Of a stretch of 64,000 nt of DNA, positions 50,155 through 59,750 are shown in pieces. Made by a program: the position numbers and the translations under genes. Within the stretch, counting starts at the first letter, position 1; each line of letters starts with the position of its first letter. This stretch comes from Lachnospiraceae bacterium UBA7160 (lineage in GTDB: Bacteria; Bacillota; Clostridia; Lachnospirales; Lachnospiraceae). Under the pieces are notes generated by a model. It was not told the DNA's origin, made no database searches, and saw nothing but the letters and a program-made list of their open reading frames with translations. The DNA is taken from assembly GCA_002491565.1 (NCBI GenBank), contig DKWE01000023.1:30179-94178 (forward strand). Direction: 5' to 3'.

Positions 50155-51645
50155 ATGGGAAGAGTAGAATTACCGGAGGTATTTCTTTCGCGGATGAAGC
50201 AGATACTTGGAGAGGAGTATGAGGCATTTCTTGCCTCTTATCAGGAACCGCGCAGGTTCGGGCTCCGGGTGAATACGGGTAAAATCAGTGTGGAGGAGTT
50301 CTGCCGGATTGCGCCGTTTCATCTGACGCAGATTCCATGGGTCCCGAATGGCTTTTACTATGAGAAGGATGACGATCCGGCACGTCATCCATTTTATTAT
50401 GCAGGACTGTATTATCTGCAGGAGCCGAGTGCGATGACTCCGGCGGCAGTGCTGCAGGTGACACCGGGGGATCGCGTGCTGGATCTGTGTGCAGCTCCTG
50501 GCGGAAAGGCGACTGCACTTGGCGCAAAGCTGTGTGGGGAGGGGCTGCTGGTGGCGAATGACATCAGTGCATCACGGGCGAAAGCGTTGCTGAAAAATCT
50601 GGAGATTTTTGGAGTCACTAATTCGTTTGTGACTAATGCTGCGCCGGTGAAGCTTGCGGAGCAGTTTGCGGAAAGCTTTGATAAGATTTTGGTAGATGCC
50701 CCCTGCTCGGGAGAGGGGATGTTCCGGAAGGATGAGGCGAGTGTGAAGGCGTGGAGCCCGAAGAAGGTGGAGGACTGCGCGAAGACGCAGCGTGAAATCA
50801 CACATCAGGCGGTTGCGATGCTGCGCCCGGGCGGGCAGCTGCTGTATTCCACCTGTACTTTTTCCGGGGAAGAAAATGAACAGACGGTGGCCGCGCTGCT
50901 GCAGGACTTCCCGGAGCTGGAGCTGCTGGAAATCCCGTGGTATGACGGCTTTTCGCACGGGCTACCGGAACTTGCAGATGGCAATCCGCTGCTCGGCAGG
51001 TGTGTCCGGATCTTTCCGCACCGGATGGGAGGAGAAGGACATTTCCTTGCGCTGCTTCGCAGAAAGGGAGGGGCGGAGCGTGAATGTTCCATGCAGACAA
51101 ATGAAGCAGGCAGCAAACATGAGGCTGAAAAGAGAAGGACCCGTGTTGACGAAAGGTACAGCAGGCGGACTGGACAGAAAGCCGGAAGCGCCAGCAGCCG
51201 CACTGTAAGGGCTGGCCGGGAAGATGAAGCAGCTCTGGAAGAGTTTCTGTGCGGCTTGCCGGAGCGCTTTGCCTTGTCAGATCTGGAGATCCGGAGCGGG
51301 CAGGTCTACTGCACCACACATCGGGAGCTTGCTGGCTGCGGCCTTCCATTTTTGCGCAACGGTCTCTATTTTGGCGAGCTGCGGAAGGGACGGTTCGAGC
51401 CGTCCCAGTCGCTGGCGATGGCGCTCCGGGCAGGAGAGTACCGTGGTGCGCTGAACTTTGCTGCGGACGATCCCCGCGTGCGGAAGTATCTGCGGGGTGA
51501 GACGATTGAGCCTGACAAGGACACTCTGCCAGGCGAATCCGGGTGGCGGCTTCTCTGTGTCGAAGGCTATCCGCTTGGCTGGGGAAAGCTGTCAAACGGG
51601 CTCCTGAAAAACAAATATCATCCGGGGTGGAGGCTGCCAGGGTGA
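50155..51645 (+). CDS. RsmF-type RNA m5C methyltransferase (NOL1/NOP2/Sun)
   Basis: 496 residues. SAM site VLDLCAAPGGKATALGAKL, DKILVDAPCSGEGMFRKDEA with the motif IV Cys, and LLYSTCTFSGEENEQTV with the catalytic Cys. The C-terminal part (about 360-496) is an RsmF-like/PUA-type RNA-binding module (GWRLLCVEGYPLGWGKLSNG). A charged low-complexity linker lies at about 305-360 (RRTRVDERYSRRTGQKAG). Probably modifies a cytosine in 16S rRNA. Confidence 0.93.
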   Translation: MGRVELPEVFLSRMKQILGEEYEAFLASYQEPRRFGLRVNTGKISVEEFCRIAPFHLTQIPWVPNGFYYEKDDDPARHPFYYAGLYYLQEPSAMTPAAVLQVTPGDRVLDLCAAPGGKATALGAKLCGEGLLVANDISASRAKALLKNLEIFGVTNSFVTNAAPVKLAEQFAESFDKILVDAPCSGEGMFRKDEASVKAWSPKKVEDCAKTQREITHQAVAMLRPGGQLLYSTCTFSGEENEQTVAALLQDFPELELLEIPWYDGFSHGLPELADGNPLLGRCVRIFPHRMGGEGHFLALLRRKGGAERECSMQTNEAGSKHEAEKRRTRVDERYSRRTGQKAGSASSRTVRAGREDEAALEEFLCGLPERFALSDLEIRSGQVYCTTHRELAGCGLPFLRNGLYFGELRKGRFEPSQSLAMALRAGEYRGALNFAADDPRVRKYLRGETIEPDKDTLPGESGWRLLCVEGYPLGWGKLSNGLLKNKYHPGWRLPG

Positions 51646-51681
51646 AATTCAAAAAGTGCGTGCTCTGTTTGAGCAGATAAA

Positions 51682-51782
51682 AGAGGGTGCTGCAAAATAC
51701 TCCAAGGCTACAAACTCTGGTAGTTTAACCGAGTGGTTATATACCATAGAATGTAGATTCTGGCAGGTTTGCAACACCCTCT
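51682..51782. mobile_element. MITE-like element with 15 bp inverted ends
   Basis: AGAGGGTGCTGCAAA (51682-51696) and TTTGCAACACCCTCT (51768-51782) are inverted repeats with one mismatch around a 71 bp core; total 101 bp. The end sequence resembles ends of some transposon families. No transposase and no clear target duplication are seen. Alternative: a long hairpin terminator between the convergent methyltransferase and membrane-protein genes. Confidence 0.5.
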
Positions 51783-51837
51783 CTGTAGCTGTGAGCGGCA
51801 GGCTGCTTATGCTGCCGCTGTTTAAGTTCATATGAGC

Positions 51838-52665
51838 TTATAAAGGATCGCCGTTGCCTGAGCCGGTATTTTCGGTTGCAGGCGCTGCATCATCACCATC
51901 CTCTGTCGGTAATGCACCTTCGGCGCCGTCTGTCTTCTCTGCAGACGGAATATCGGCATCGCCTGTTTCTTCATCAGGCTGTGTCTCATCTGCTGCTCTG
52001 GAGCCTACTGGCGGATAGACGAACTCCGGGATGTCTGTTTGGCTGTCCTGTGAGAAGTCCTTCCGCGTGCGGTTCATCATAGCGCGGTCGTGCAGACTTT
52101 TCTTCTCTGAGGAGGAGCCGCCGGAGGAAGCCTGCTTTTGCTGCTGCGCCTGTTCCTTTACTTTCTTTGTATTCAGCGCGTAAGGCCTGTCCGGGTAAAG
52201 CTTTGCCAGCTTGTACAATCTCGTCGCGCCCCAGAGCATATAGAGCGGAATGATGAGGGAGGAGATGAGCATCGATAAATTCAGCATCCGGGTGACAACC
52301 AGGAAAATCTGCATCGCGATTTCCACGGCGAGCAGGCCGATCACCAGCTTTTTGGAGAGCGCAGCCTTGTTCAGGCGGTTGGAAAGCCGCACGCTGCAGA
52401 CGCCTGCGAAGATTTCGATCACAGCGACGACGAGGAAGGATACTGCCACAATGCGGAGCAGAGAGAGGCTCATGTTCGCTTCCTCAAGAAGCTTGAGATA
52501 TTCTTCATTTCCATTTGCTGCCCCCGAAGCCAGCGAGAACAGGTTGAACCCATACATCAGCGTGGAGGTAATCGCAGTGAAGATGAGCAGGATACCGCCG
52601 GTCAGCAATCCCATTCTGCCATTCATCGCCATTTTTACATGTTTTTGGTCTTTGAATTCACTCAT
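51838..52665 (-). CDS. Four-helix membrane protein, function unknown
   Basis: 275 residues. Four hydrophobic segments (about 16-38, 55-78, 88-108, 117-140) precede a 130-residue cytoplasmic tail rich in Gln, Ser, Asp and Glu (QQQKQASSGGSSSEKKSLHD, ETGDADIPSAEKTDGAEGA). The first residues (MSEFKDQKHVKMAMNGRMGL) are polar, so no signal peptide. The ribosome site is poor. I do not recognise a family. It is convergent with the methyltransferase gene. Confidence 0.75.
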   Translation of the reverse strand: MSEFKDQKHVKMAMNGRMGLLTGGILLIFTAITSTLMYGFNLFSLASGAANGNEEYLKLLEEANMSLSLLRIVAVSFLVVAVIEIFAGVCSVRLSNRLNKAALSKKLVIGLLAVEIAMQIFLVVTRMLNLSMLISSLIIPLYMLWGATRLYKLAKLYPDRPYALNTKKVKEQAQQQKQASSGGSSSEKKSLHDRAMMNRTRKDFSQDSQTDIPEFVYPPVGSRAADETQPDEETGDADIPSAEKTDGAEGALPTEDGDDAAPATENTGSGNGDPL

Positions 52666-52766
52666 AATAGTCTGTTTGCCTTTCTATCTGTGTTTCTAAA
52701 CAGTATAGCACAGAAGATACCGCTGCGGCAAGAAAAAGATTCTGCTTGCCAGGGGAGCGGCAGCGC

Positions 52767-52795
52767 TTGAAAAAGGATGTACCATCTAGTATAAT
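52767..52795 (+). promoter_or_regulatory. Strong promoter of greA; gap 52666-52986
   Basis: TTGAAA (52767-52772), 17-base spacer, TATAAT (52790-52795). It gives a leader of about 185 nt. The leader has an unlikely 48-codon frame (52804-52950) without a ribosome site and no hairpin I can identify. Confidence 0.8.
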
Positions 52796-52986
52796 GGCAC
52801 GGTATGAAGAAGTTTTGCTGTACTGCTTTCGTGCGGCAGACAGGCAGTTTCCCGTGTGCAAGTGCGGTTATGGAGAACAGAAATGAAGTGCCTGGATCAG
52901 ATAAGCGAGAGAGATGCAGAGTACAGCGGGGTACGACGAAGAAAAACTGAATTTAAGGGAAATTTTTATAGAGAGAGGGGTCAGAT

Positions 52987-53490
52987 ATGGGAGAACGATT
53001 AACGAAAGGTGACGTGGAAAAGATACAGGAGGAAATTGACTACCGGAAGCTTGTCGTACGCAAGGAGGCGCTGGAGGCGGTCAAGGAAGCGCGCGCGCAG
53101 GGGGATCTGAGTGAGAACTTCGAGTATCATGCGGCGAAGAAAGATAAGAATATCAATGAGAGCCGCATCCGTTATCTGGAGCGGATGCTGAAGACGGCAC
53201 AGGTGATCACGGATCATTCTGCTGCGGATGAGGTCGGCCTGGATAAGACGGTGGAGGTTTACATGGAGGACGATGATGAGGTTGAGACATATAAGATTGT
53301 GACGAGCGTGCGCGGCAATTCCATGAGGGGGCTGATCAGTATTGAATCGCCGCTTGGGAGGGCTCTGGTCGGGCACAAGGCCGGAGACCGGGTTTATGTG
53401 AAGGTGAATGAGCAGTTTGGGTACTATGTCGAGATTCGTTCTGTGGATAACTCGACGGTCGGAGAGGAAGAAGCGATCCGGAAGTTCTGA
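52987..53490 (+). CDS. greA: GreA/GreB-family transcription elongation factor
   Basis: 167 residues. An N-terminal coiled coil (GDVEKIQEEIDYRKLVVRKE, ARAQGDLSENFEYHAAKKDK with the acidic tip region DLSENFEY) and a C-terminal FKBP-like domain (YKIVTSVRGNSMRGLISIES, PLGRALVGHKAGDRVYVKV). Rescues backtracked RNA polymerase by stimulating transcript cleavage. Slightly longer than the ~157-residue Escherichia GreA, with an extra C-terminal stretch. GAGAGGGG precedes the ATG. Confidence 0.95.
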   Translation: MGERLTKGDVEKIQEEIDYRKLVVRKEALEAVKEARAQGDLSENFEYHAAKKDKNINESRIRYLERMLKTAQVITDHSAADEVGLDKTVEVYMEDDDEVETYKIVTSVRGNSMRGLISIESPLGRALVGHKAGDRVYVKVNEQFGYYVEIRSVDNSTVGEEEAIRKF

Positions 53491-53977
53491 CGGTTCGCGC
53501 AGGCTGCGTTGGCCGATAGGGAAGACGGCAGGCAGTTCTGGTACAGGGCAAGAGCATTCCGTGTGATTAGTCCGGTTATTTGACGGGCCGGTGACACTGC
53601 CGCCGGTTGATAACGCGGCAGGGAACTGTTTTTACGCAGATATGTATATGCAAAAAGGAGGAAGGGGCATCGGTTTCGATACCCCTTCAAGAAGAGAAAA
53701 ATGTATGAAAACTTAACGAAAATAAGATAGTTATTTGGGTTAAGATAGTTGTTTGTCGAAGCCGTTACCGATACACGCGCGCCCTGCACCGGAGTGGCCT
53801 CATTGGTGTAAGCGGAGGAGCGAACCGCCGGTTGGCTTCGTTTGCTCTCTTCGTTTACGTTGAAGACAGTATACCTGGGAAATGTGTCTATTCCGTGACG
53901 AATTTAGAAAGAAAGTCTGAAAGAAAAATAAAGGAATCGTGAGGCGTCTGTGCGGAGCAGAGCCAAAGAGAAGCCCT
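53491..53977. other. Spacer with one imperfect hairpin
   Basis: No gene seen. AAGGGGCATCG (53662-53672) and CGATACCCCTT (53677-53687) can pair with one mismatch and a 4-base loop. Two copies of a GATAGTT..TTTG-like unit occur near 53728-53758. Confidence 0.5.
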
Positions 53978-54135
53978 GCGCAGGGGCGGGCAGGAGCCGG
54001 AGAAAAGTATGCGCAGGGGCAGGCAAGAGCCGGAGAGAAGTCATGCGCAGGGGCGGGCAAGTGCCGGAGAGAAGTATGCGCAGGGGCGGGCAAGCAGAGC
54101 CAAAGAGAAGTCCAGCGCAAAGGCAGGGGCGGAGA
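53978..54135. repeat. 33-37 bp minisatellite upstream of uvrC
   Basis: Units starting GCGCAGGGGCGGGCAAGAGC at 53978, 54011, 54045, 54078 and a decayed one at 54115; spacings 33, 34, 33 and 37. The three plus-strand frames are open through most of it because the unit lacks stops, but the unequal unit lengths shift frame, so it is not a protein repeat. It ends about 65 bases before uvrC. Confidence 0.85.
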
Positions 54136-54202
54136 TATGGATACGCAGGGTTTGCAGAGAAGACAGGACGCAGGAGACGAAGCGGGAAGAAGGTGAAAAG
54201 AT

Positions 54203-56179
54203 ATGGAGCAGGAGAAGAGTGGAAAGAAGCTGCCGGATCCGGCAAGCGGATGCTTTCAGTTTGACATTGAGGAGGAGCTGAAGAAGCTGCCGGGGCGGCC
54301 GGGTGTATATATTATGCATGACGAGCACGATGATATCATTTATGTCGGCAAAGCGATCAGTCTGAAAAACCGTGTGCGGCAATACTTTCAGAGCAGCAGG
54401 AACAAGAGCGTGAAGATTCAGCAGATGGTGGAGCGTATTCATCGCTTTGAGTATATTGTGACGGATTCGGAGCTGGAAGCGCTGGTGCTGGAGTGCAATC
54501 TGATCAAGGAGCACCGTCCAAAGTACAATACGCTGCTGAAGGACGACAAGGCCTATCCATTTATACAGGTGACGCTTCAGGAGGAGTACCCGCGCGTTGT
54601 GCTGGCACGCACGATGAAAAAGGATAAATCGCGGTATTTCGGCCCGTACACGAGTGCGGGAGCGGTGAAGGACACCATTGATCTGGTGAAGAAGCTGTAC
54701 AGGCTCCGGAGCTGTAATAAGAGCCTGCCGCGTGAGATCGGAAGGGATCGCCCCTGCCTGTATCACCACATCGGACAGTGTAATGCGCCGTGCCAGGGCG
54801 TATTTACGAAGGAGGAATACCGGAAGTCGGTCGATGAGGCCGTCGATTTTCTTGCAGGGAACCATGCGCCGGTGCTGAAGCTTCTGGAGGAGCGGATGAA
54901 GGAAGCGTCGGAGAATATGGAGTTTGAGAAAGCGATCGAGTACCGCGACCTGATCCGGAGTGTACAGCAGGTGGCGCAGCGCCAGAAAATCACACACGGA
55001 GACGGGGAGGATAAGGATATCATTGCGCTTGCACTGGATGACGCAGATGATACTGTGGAGCTGGCGGATGCAGTGGTGCAGGTCTTCTTTATCCGCGGCG
55101 GAAAGATGATCGGACGGGAGCATTTTTTCCTGCGGGTGGCATTGCAGGATACGAAATCCGTGATCCTGAATACATTTGTGAAGCAGTACTATGCTGGGAC
55201 GCCATTTGTGCCGAAGGAGCTGATGCTGGAGACGGAGATTGAGGACCATGCACTGGTGGAGTCCTGGCTGACCCAGAAGCGCGGGCAGCGCGTCTATGTG
55301 CGTGTCCCGGTAAAGGGGACGAAGGAAAAGCTGGTTGAGATGGCGCGGGAAAATGCTGAGATCGTGCTGCGGCAGGACCGGGAGCGCATCAAGCGCGAGG
55401 AGGGCCGGACGATCGGGGCGGTGCATGAAATCGAGAATCTGATCGGTGTCAGCCGGGCGATGCGTATGGAGGCGTACGATATCTCTAATATCAGCGGCTT
55501 TGAGTCAGTTGGTTCGATGATTGTTTATGAGAAAGGGAAACCGAAGCGCAGCGACTACCGCAAATTCAAGATCAAGTCGGTGCAGGGGCCGGATGACTAT
55601 GCAAGCATGGAGGAGGTGCTGACGCGCCGCTTCTCCCACGGCATCGAGGAGCAGGCGGAGCTGGACGCCAAAGGAATGGGCTATGAGATGGGCAGTTTCA
55701 GCCGGTTCCCGGACCTGATCATGATGGACGGCGGCCGCGGGCAGGTGAATGTGGCGCTCCGGGTTCTGGAAAAGCTTGGGCTGGACATTCCGGTCTGCGG
55801 GATGGTGAAGGATGATTTTCACCGCACGCGGGGGCTTTATTATAAAAATGCAGAAGTGCCGATCGATACGCGCTCAGAAGGGTTTAAGCTGATCACGCGG
55901 ATTCAGGATGAGGCACACCGGTTCGCGATTGAATACCACAGAAGCCTGCGGAGCCGGCAGCAGGTGCACTCGATTCTGGATGACATTCCGGGCATCGGAC
56001 CGGCGCGCCGCAAGGCGCTGATGCGCACCTTCCAGTCGCTGGAGGCAGTCCGTGACGCGACCCTGGAGCAGCTCGCAAACGCGGAGTCTATGAATCAGCG
56101 CAGCGCACAGCAGGTCTATGACTACTTTCATGCGCCGGAGCAGAAAGGGCGCGTGGAGGTCACAGAGGTGGAGGAATGA
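54203..56179 (+). CDS. uvrC: Excinuclease ABC subunit C
   Basis: 658 residues. GIY-YIG nuclease domain ([35 protein letters not shown]), Cys-rich-less middle, UVR domain ([20 protein letters not shown]), RNase H-like nuclease domain ([35 protein letters not shown]) and C-terminal helix-hairpin-helix ([18 protein letters not shown]). Makes the two cuts in nucleotide excision repair with UvrA and UvrB. It has ~20 extra N-terminal residues before [12 protein letters not shown], but GAAGG at a good distance supports ATG 54203. Confidence 0.97.
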   Translation: MEQEKSGKKLPDPASGCFQFDIEEELKKLPGRPGVYIMHDEHDDIIYVGKAISLKNRVRQYFQSSRNKSVKIQQMVERIHRFEYIVTDSELEALVLECNLIKEHRPKYNTLLKDDKAYPFIQVTLQEEYPRVVLARTMKKDKSRYFGPYTSAGAVKDTIDLVKKLYRLRSCNKSLPREIGRDRPCLYHHIGQCNAPCQGVFTKEEYRKSVDEAVDFLAGNHAPVLKLLEERMKEASENMEFEKAIEYRDLIRSVQQVAQRQKITHGDGEDKDIIALALDDADDTVELADAVVQVFFIRGGKMIGREHFFLRVALQDTKSVILNTFVKQYYAGTPFVPKELMLETEIEDHALVESWLTQKRGQRVYVRVPVKGTKEKLVEMARENAEIVLRQDRERIKREEGRTIGAVHEIENLIGVSRAMRMEAYDISNISGFESVGSMIVYEKGKPKRSDYRKFKIKSVQGPDDYASMEEVLTRRFSHGIEEQAELDAKGMGYEMGSFSRFPDLIMMDGGRGQVNVALRVLEKLGLDIPVCGMVKDDFHRTRGLYYKNAEVPIDTRSEGFKLITRIQDEAHRFAIEYHRSLRSRQQVHSILDDIPGIGPARRKALMRTFQSLEAVRDATLEQLANAESMNQRSAQQVYDYFHAPEQKGRVEVTEVEE

Positions 56180-56253
56180 GAAGGAAGAAGTGTGGTTTGG
56201 CAGGCCATTGCGCAGCGATTTTGTTCAATCGGAATTTGTGAGGGGGATATTAT

Positions 56254-56817
56254 ATGTATTTTCATGCGTCACCGACGATGGGAATTAAAATACTGGAGCC
56301 GCGGATTTCAAATCATGGTGTCCCTCTCATTTATTTTTCAACAAAACGGGAAAATGTATTGGTATATTTAAGCAATGCGGTTGAAAAATATTGTAGGGAA
56401 ACAGGATTTGAGTTCTCTGGAAAATGGACGAAATGGGGATCGTATGGCTTTAATAAGGACGGCACACAGCGTATAGAGGAATATTACCCAAATGCCTTGA
56501 TAGATACATATCAGGGCGTGTCCGGATATATCTATGCGGTTGAGGCGATAACCGATTCGGGCTTTCAATTACAGATACCTGATGCGGCTGCATCGGGCGA
56601 GCCAACGCCTATAAAATATTCCGAATTTATTCCAGATGCGTATGAAGCAATTCTGGCAGCGGAAAGGGAAGGTCTTATTTCAATTTTGCGATATGAGGAT
56701 ATGAGCAGATCACAGATAGAGTGGATTGAACGAACAATTCGGGAGGAATATGCGAACGTGATAGACAAGCCTGAATACCGGCATTTTATTGAAGGCAAAT
56801 TTCCTTTTGTCAAATAA
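56254..56817 (+). CDS. Unknown protein, 187 aa, ADP-ribosyltransferase-like start (tentative)
   Basis: Soluble, AT-richer than its neighbours. It starts MYFHASPTMGIKILEPRISN and continues VPLIYFSTKRENVLVYLSNA; the C-terminus is YRHFIEGKFPFVK. The opening (FHAS..GI..LEP, then YFST) recalls ADP-ribosyltransferase-like folds such as rifampin ADP-ribosyltransferase, but no H-Y-E triad can be assigned with confidence. I recall close relatives scattered in Clostridia as hypothetical proteins. GAGGGGG precedes the ATG. Possibly acquired recently. Confidence 0.6.
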   Translation: MYFHASPTMGIKILEPRISNHGVPLIYFSTKRENVLVYLSNAVEKYCRETGFEFSGKWTKWGSYGFNKDGTQRIEEYYPNALIDTYQGVSGYIYAVEAITDSGFQLQIPDAAASGEPTPIKYSEFIPDAYEAILAAEREGLISILRYEDMSRSQIEWIERTIREEYANVIDKPEYRHFIEGKFPFVK

Positions 56818-57215
56818 TAAATTCTTGTTTGCTGAACTGACACCCCGTCAAAAAAATAAAATAACCAGGGGCCAATTGCGGCATCACCAGGCAGGAAATC
56901 TGAAAAGGTCTCCTGCTTTTTCTTTACCCGGAAACTGGGAGGCCGAGACTGTCAAAGAAGCAGGAATTGGATGTAAAAGCTGTTTCATTTTATTCCCGCG
57001 GGAAACGGACCAGACGGACATCCACGGGACGCTTTTGGTGTGCCTGTATGTCCATTTGACTTGCGGGGCATTTTGAGTACTATTGGGGAAAAAATCAGAC
57101 CAGTGGTGCAGGCTGCCTTGCTTTTTACACAGATACTGTTATCATGAAACAAAGTGTTTACGGAGAAAATGCCAGAACGGATCGAGAGATCACAGAAATG
57201 GAAGGGAGGGGGAAC
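56818..57215. other. Spacer with weak terminator-like hairpin
   Basis: GCAGGA (56891-56896) and TCCTGC (56911-56916) followed by TTTTTCTTT could end the preceding gene. TTCCCGCGGGAA lies near 56995. The only other feature seen is the promoter at 57056-57083. Confidence 0.45.
57056..57083 (+). promoter_or_regulatory. Candidate promoter of the LytTR/exporter operon
   Basis: TTGACT (57056-57061), 16-base spacer, TACTAT (57078-57083); leader of about 125 nt to ATG 57216. Confidence 0.5.
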
Positions 57216-57947
57216 ATGTCGATCATTGGCTTGAGCATTGCAGATAAAATGCTTTCGTGTGAAACGGAGCATATCATGGAGATCCTTTTGGCAAAAGAAC
57301 TCCGGAAAAATAAGAACAGCGATGGAAAAACTGATGCAGCCAGAGAGAATTTAAAAATTCAAAATCCTGCGGTTCTGAAGGCTGTTTCCTTTCTTATTCT
57401 TTCCCGGGAAACAGTGCAGAAAAGCTTTGCATGTGCCGAGGCGATCTGGGCGGAACGCCCCTGGTTATCCATTATTCTTGTGGTTCGTAAGCCGGAAGAA
57501 GTGTTTGAGGCGCTTTCTTATCCCTTTTTTCATGTAGTGCGGGGATATGCGCTGGAGCAGGATCTGGGCGCGGCGATTCGGAAGATGGAGAGGGTCAGGC
57601 CGCCGGTACAGCGGTGGTGTCCCTTTTTGTGTAAAAACGGTCTGGTACGGGTGAAGCAGAAGGATATTTTGTATCTGGAGAGTGACCGGCACGAAATACG
57701 GATCCATTGCGTGCAGGAGACTCTTACTACAGCGGAAACACTCTCACAGTGTGAAAATAAGCTGGAGGGCACAGGCTTTGTGCGGATCCACAAGAGCTTT
57801 CTCGTCAATTTTTATCATGTGGTAAGGATAGAAAAAGAATGTCTGGTTATGGACAATGGGGAGAGAATCTGGATCAGCAGGTACCGGTATCCGGACGTAA
57901 AGCGGCAGTTTGAGAATTATATCAGATTTCTGGATTTTTTGGACTGA
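57216..57947 (+). CDS. LytTR-domain transcriptional regulator without a receiver
   Basis: 243 residues from ATG 57216 (GGGAGGGGG upstream). The N-terminal half (MSIIGLSIADKMLSCETEHI) lacks the Asp and acidic pocket of a receiver domain. The C-terminal LytTR DNA-binding domain is clear: VRVKQKDILYLESDRHEIRI, TLSQCENKLEGTGFVRIHKS, FLVNFYHVVRIEKECLVM. The stop overlaps the upstream part of the ABC operon, so it probably regulates the exporter genes with which it is co-transcribed. The signal is unknown as no kinase gene is adjacent. Confidence 0.88.
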   Translation: MSIIGLSIADKMLSCETEHIMEILLAKELRKNKNSDGKTDAARENLKIQNPAVLKAVSFLILSRETVQKSFACAEAIWAERPWLSIILVVRKPEEVFEALSYPFFHVVRGYALEQDLGAAIRKMERVRPPVQRWCPFLCKNGLVRVKQKDILYLESDRHEIRIHCVQETLTTAETLSQCENKLEGTGFVRIHKSFLVNFYHVVRIEKECLVMDNGERIWISRYRYPDVKRQFENYIRFLDFLD

Positions 57948-57964
57948 TGGGAAAAGGAGGTATT

Positions 57965-58951
57965 ATGGATATCATAAAGGTAGAGCATTTGTGCAAGGAA
58001 TTTTCCTATTATAAAAAAGAAACGGGGCTGCAGGGCTCCCTGAAAAATCTGTTTCACCGGGAAATTCTGACAAAGGAGGCGGTGAGGAATGTTTCCTTTG
58101 CTGTGGAAAAGGGAGAAATCGTAGGGCTTTTGGGTCCTAACGGCGCGGGTAAGACGACGACGTTAAAAATGCTGTCCGGAATTTTGTTTCCAACGTCTGG
58201 AAATGCAGTCATAGACGGGTTTATTCCGTGGGAACGCAAAAACGAGTTCAAGCGGCGCTTTTCCATCGTTATGGGGCAGAAAAACCAGTTGTGGTGGGAT
58301 CTGCCTGCCAGCGACAGTTTTTACCTGAATAAATGCATTTACGATATAGACGATGCTGCGTACCGTAAAACAGTGGAGGAGCTTTCGGAGCTTTTGGATG
58401 TGAGAGAGCTTATGAACGTACAGGTACGCAGGCTTTCACTGGGGGAGCGAATGAAAATGGAGATTCTGGCTGCGCTCATCCACCGTCCCCAGATCCTGTT
58501 TCTGGACGAACTAACGATCGGGCTGGACATCATCTCTCAGCAGAAGATCAGGGACTTTTTGCAGTATTATAACGAGCAGACGAAAACCACGGTCATTCTG
58601 ACCAGCCATTACATGAGGGATATTGAAGCATTGTGCAGGCGGGCGGTGATCATCAGTCACGGGCAGCTGGTTTATGACGGAGAACTGTCCAAGATCAATC
58701 ATTTGATGGGGGATAAAAAGCTGCTGACCCTGAAAGGGATCGGGGAAATTCCGGCAGAGAAGCTTGCCGCGTTCGGAAGGGTACGGGAGAAAAAGGGCGC
58801 AGAAACCGTGCTGGAGGTCCCCAAAGACAAGCTCAGGGAAACGGCGTCTGCAATCCTGTCCACGCTGCATGTAGAGGATTTTACCGTTACAGAGGTGCCA
58901 TTGGAGGAAAGCATTGCGCTAATTTTCAAAAAAGAGGTGGACAGCTTATGA
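57965..58951 (+). CDS. ABC-2 exporter, ATPase
   Basis: 328 residues from ATG 57965 (AAAGGAGG). Walker A GPNGAGKTTTLKML, Q-loop FSIVMGQKNQLWWDLPASDS, signature RRLSLGERMKMEILAALIHR, Walker B ILFLDELTIGLDIIS and H-switch VILTSHYMRDI. The usual Pro after the Walker B Glu-side (DEPT) is Leu (DELT). The layout of one ATPase and two PF06182-like permeases resembles exporters of the viologen-exporter/DUF990 type. Substrate unknown. Overlaps the next gene (ATGA). Confidence 0.94.
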   Translation: MDIIKVEHLCKEFSYYKKETGLQGSLKNLFHREILTKEAVRNVSFAVEKGEIVGLLGPNGAGKTTTLKMLSGILFPTSGNAVIDGFIPWERKNEFKRRFSIVMGQKNQLWWDLPASDSFYLNKCIYDIDDAAYRKTVEELSELLDVRELMNVQVRRLSLGERMKMEILAALIHRPQILFLDELTIGLDIISQQKIRDFLQYYNEQTKTTVILTSHYMRDIEALCRRAVIISHGQLVYDGELSKINHLMGDKKLLTLKGIGEIPAEKLAAFGRVREKKGAETVLEVPKDKLRETASAILSTLHVEDFTVTEVPLEESIALIFKKEVDSL

Positions 58952-59748
58952 AGCCGTATCGTTGTGTGTTCCGGATGGGAATTGAAAAGTCATTGGAGTA
59001 CCGGGCTGACTTTTTTTTAAGCCTTTTCTCCGCAGTTTTTCCCATCATCATTCAGACTTTTTTGTGGAATTATTTATATGGGAATGAGGACGCTGCGGCG
59101 CTGTTTGGGTATACCTATAACGAGATCCTTATATATACACTGCTTGCCGGCCTGGTTTCCAAGCTGGTCCAGACAGGGCTTGAATACCAGGTGAACGAGG
59201 ATATTAAATTAGGCGGGCTGAACAAATATCTGGTGAGCCCGGTCAGCTACGGCAGATATCAGCTTTTCTCTTTCCTGGGGGAAAAGGCGCCGCAGCTTGT
59301 GATCATGGGTGCAGTGGCGGCAGGCATGATCGCTTTTTCCGTAGCGGTTTTGGGGCTAGAACTTTCACCCATGAGAGTGCTCATTTTTATAGTGAGCCTT
59401 GTGCTTGCTCTGCTTTTGAACTTTTTTATTTTCTACAGTGTAGCGCTTTTGAGCTTCTGGCTGACCGATGTAAATCTGATGTTTGGAACGGTGAGTATCG
59501 TATTGGTAGTGGTCAGCGGCGGCGTATTTCCGTTGGACATTTTCGGGGAAAAGCTTGAGCTTCTGGTGAATTTATTACCCTTTGGCTATACGACCCAGTT
59601 TTCCGTTAATATCATCAACGGGCGGTTTGGATGGACGCAGATAGGCAGCGGATTTTTGTGCCAGCTTTTCTGGATAGGGTTCTTTGGTATTTTGGCGAGG
59701 TGTATGTGGAAACGCGGATTAAAGCGATTTACAGCGGTCGGAGGTTGA
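58948..59748 (+). CDS. ABC-2 exporter, permease 1
   Basis: 266 residues, six membrane helices expected (FLSLFSAVFPIIIQTFLWNY; LVIMGAVAAGMIAFSVAVL; VLIFIVSLVLALLLNFFIFY). N-terminus MKPYRCVFRMGIEKSLEYRA and the segment LGGLNKYLVSPVSYGRYQLF are typical of the PF06182/DUF990 permease family. It overlaps the ATPase gene by 4 bases and is followed after 2 bases by the second permease. Confidence 0.88.
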   Translation: MKPYRCVFRMGIEKSLEYRADFFLSLFSAVFPIIIQTFLWNYLYGNEDAAALFGYTYNEILIYTLLAGLVSKLVQTGLEYQVNEDIKLGGLNKYLVSPVSYGRYQLFSFLGEKAPQLVIMGAVAAGMIAFSVAVLGLELSPMRVLIFIVSLVLALLLNFFIFYSVALLSFWLTDVNLMFGTVSIVLVVVSGGVFPLDIFGEKLELLVNLLPFGYTTQFSVNIINGRFGWTQIGSGFLCQLFWIGFFGILARCMWKRGLKRFTAVGG

Positions 59749-59750
59749 AT

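Noticed and set aside
51721..51760. tRNA-like look of GGTAGTTTAACCGAGTGGTT
   Set aside because: No acceptor stem, TPsiC arm or anticodon arm can be paired; it is the core of the 101 bp inverted-repeat element.
52804..52950. 48-codon frame in the greA leader
   Set aside because: No ribosome site before its ATG, and the composition does not look like a protein; probably non-coding leader.
53939..54281. Three overlapping plus-strand frames before uvrC
   Set aside because: They exist only because the minisatellite unit lacks stop codons, and unit lengths of 33, 34 and 37 break any fixed frame.
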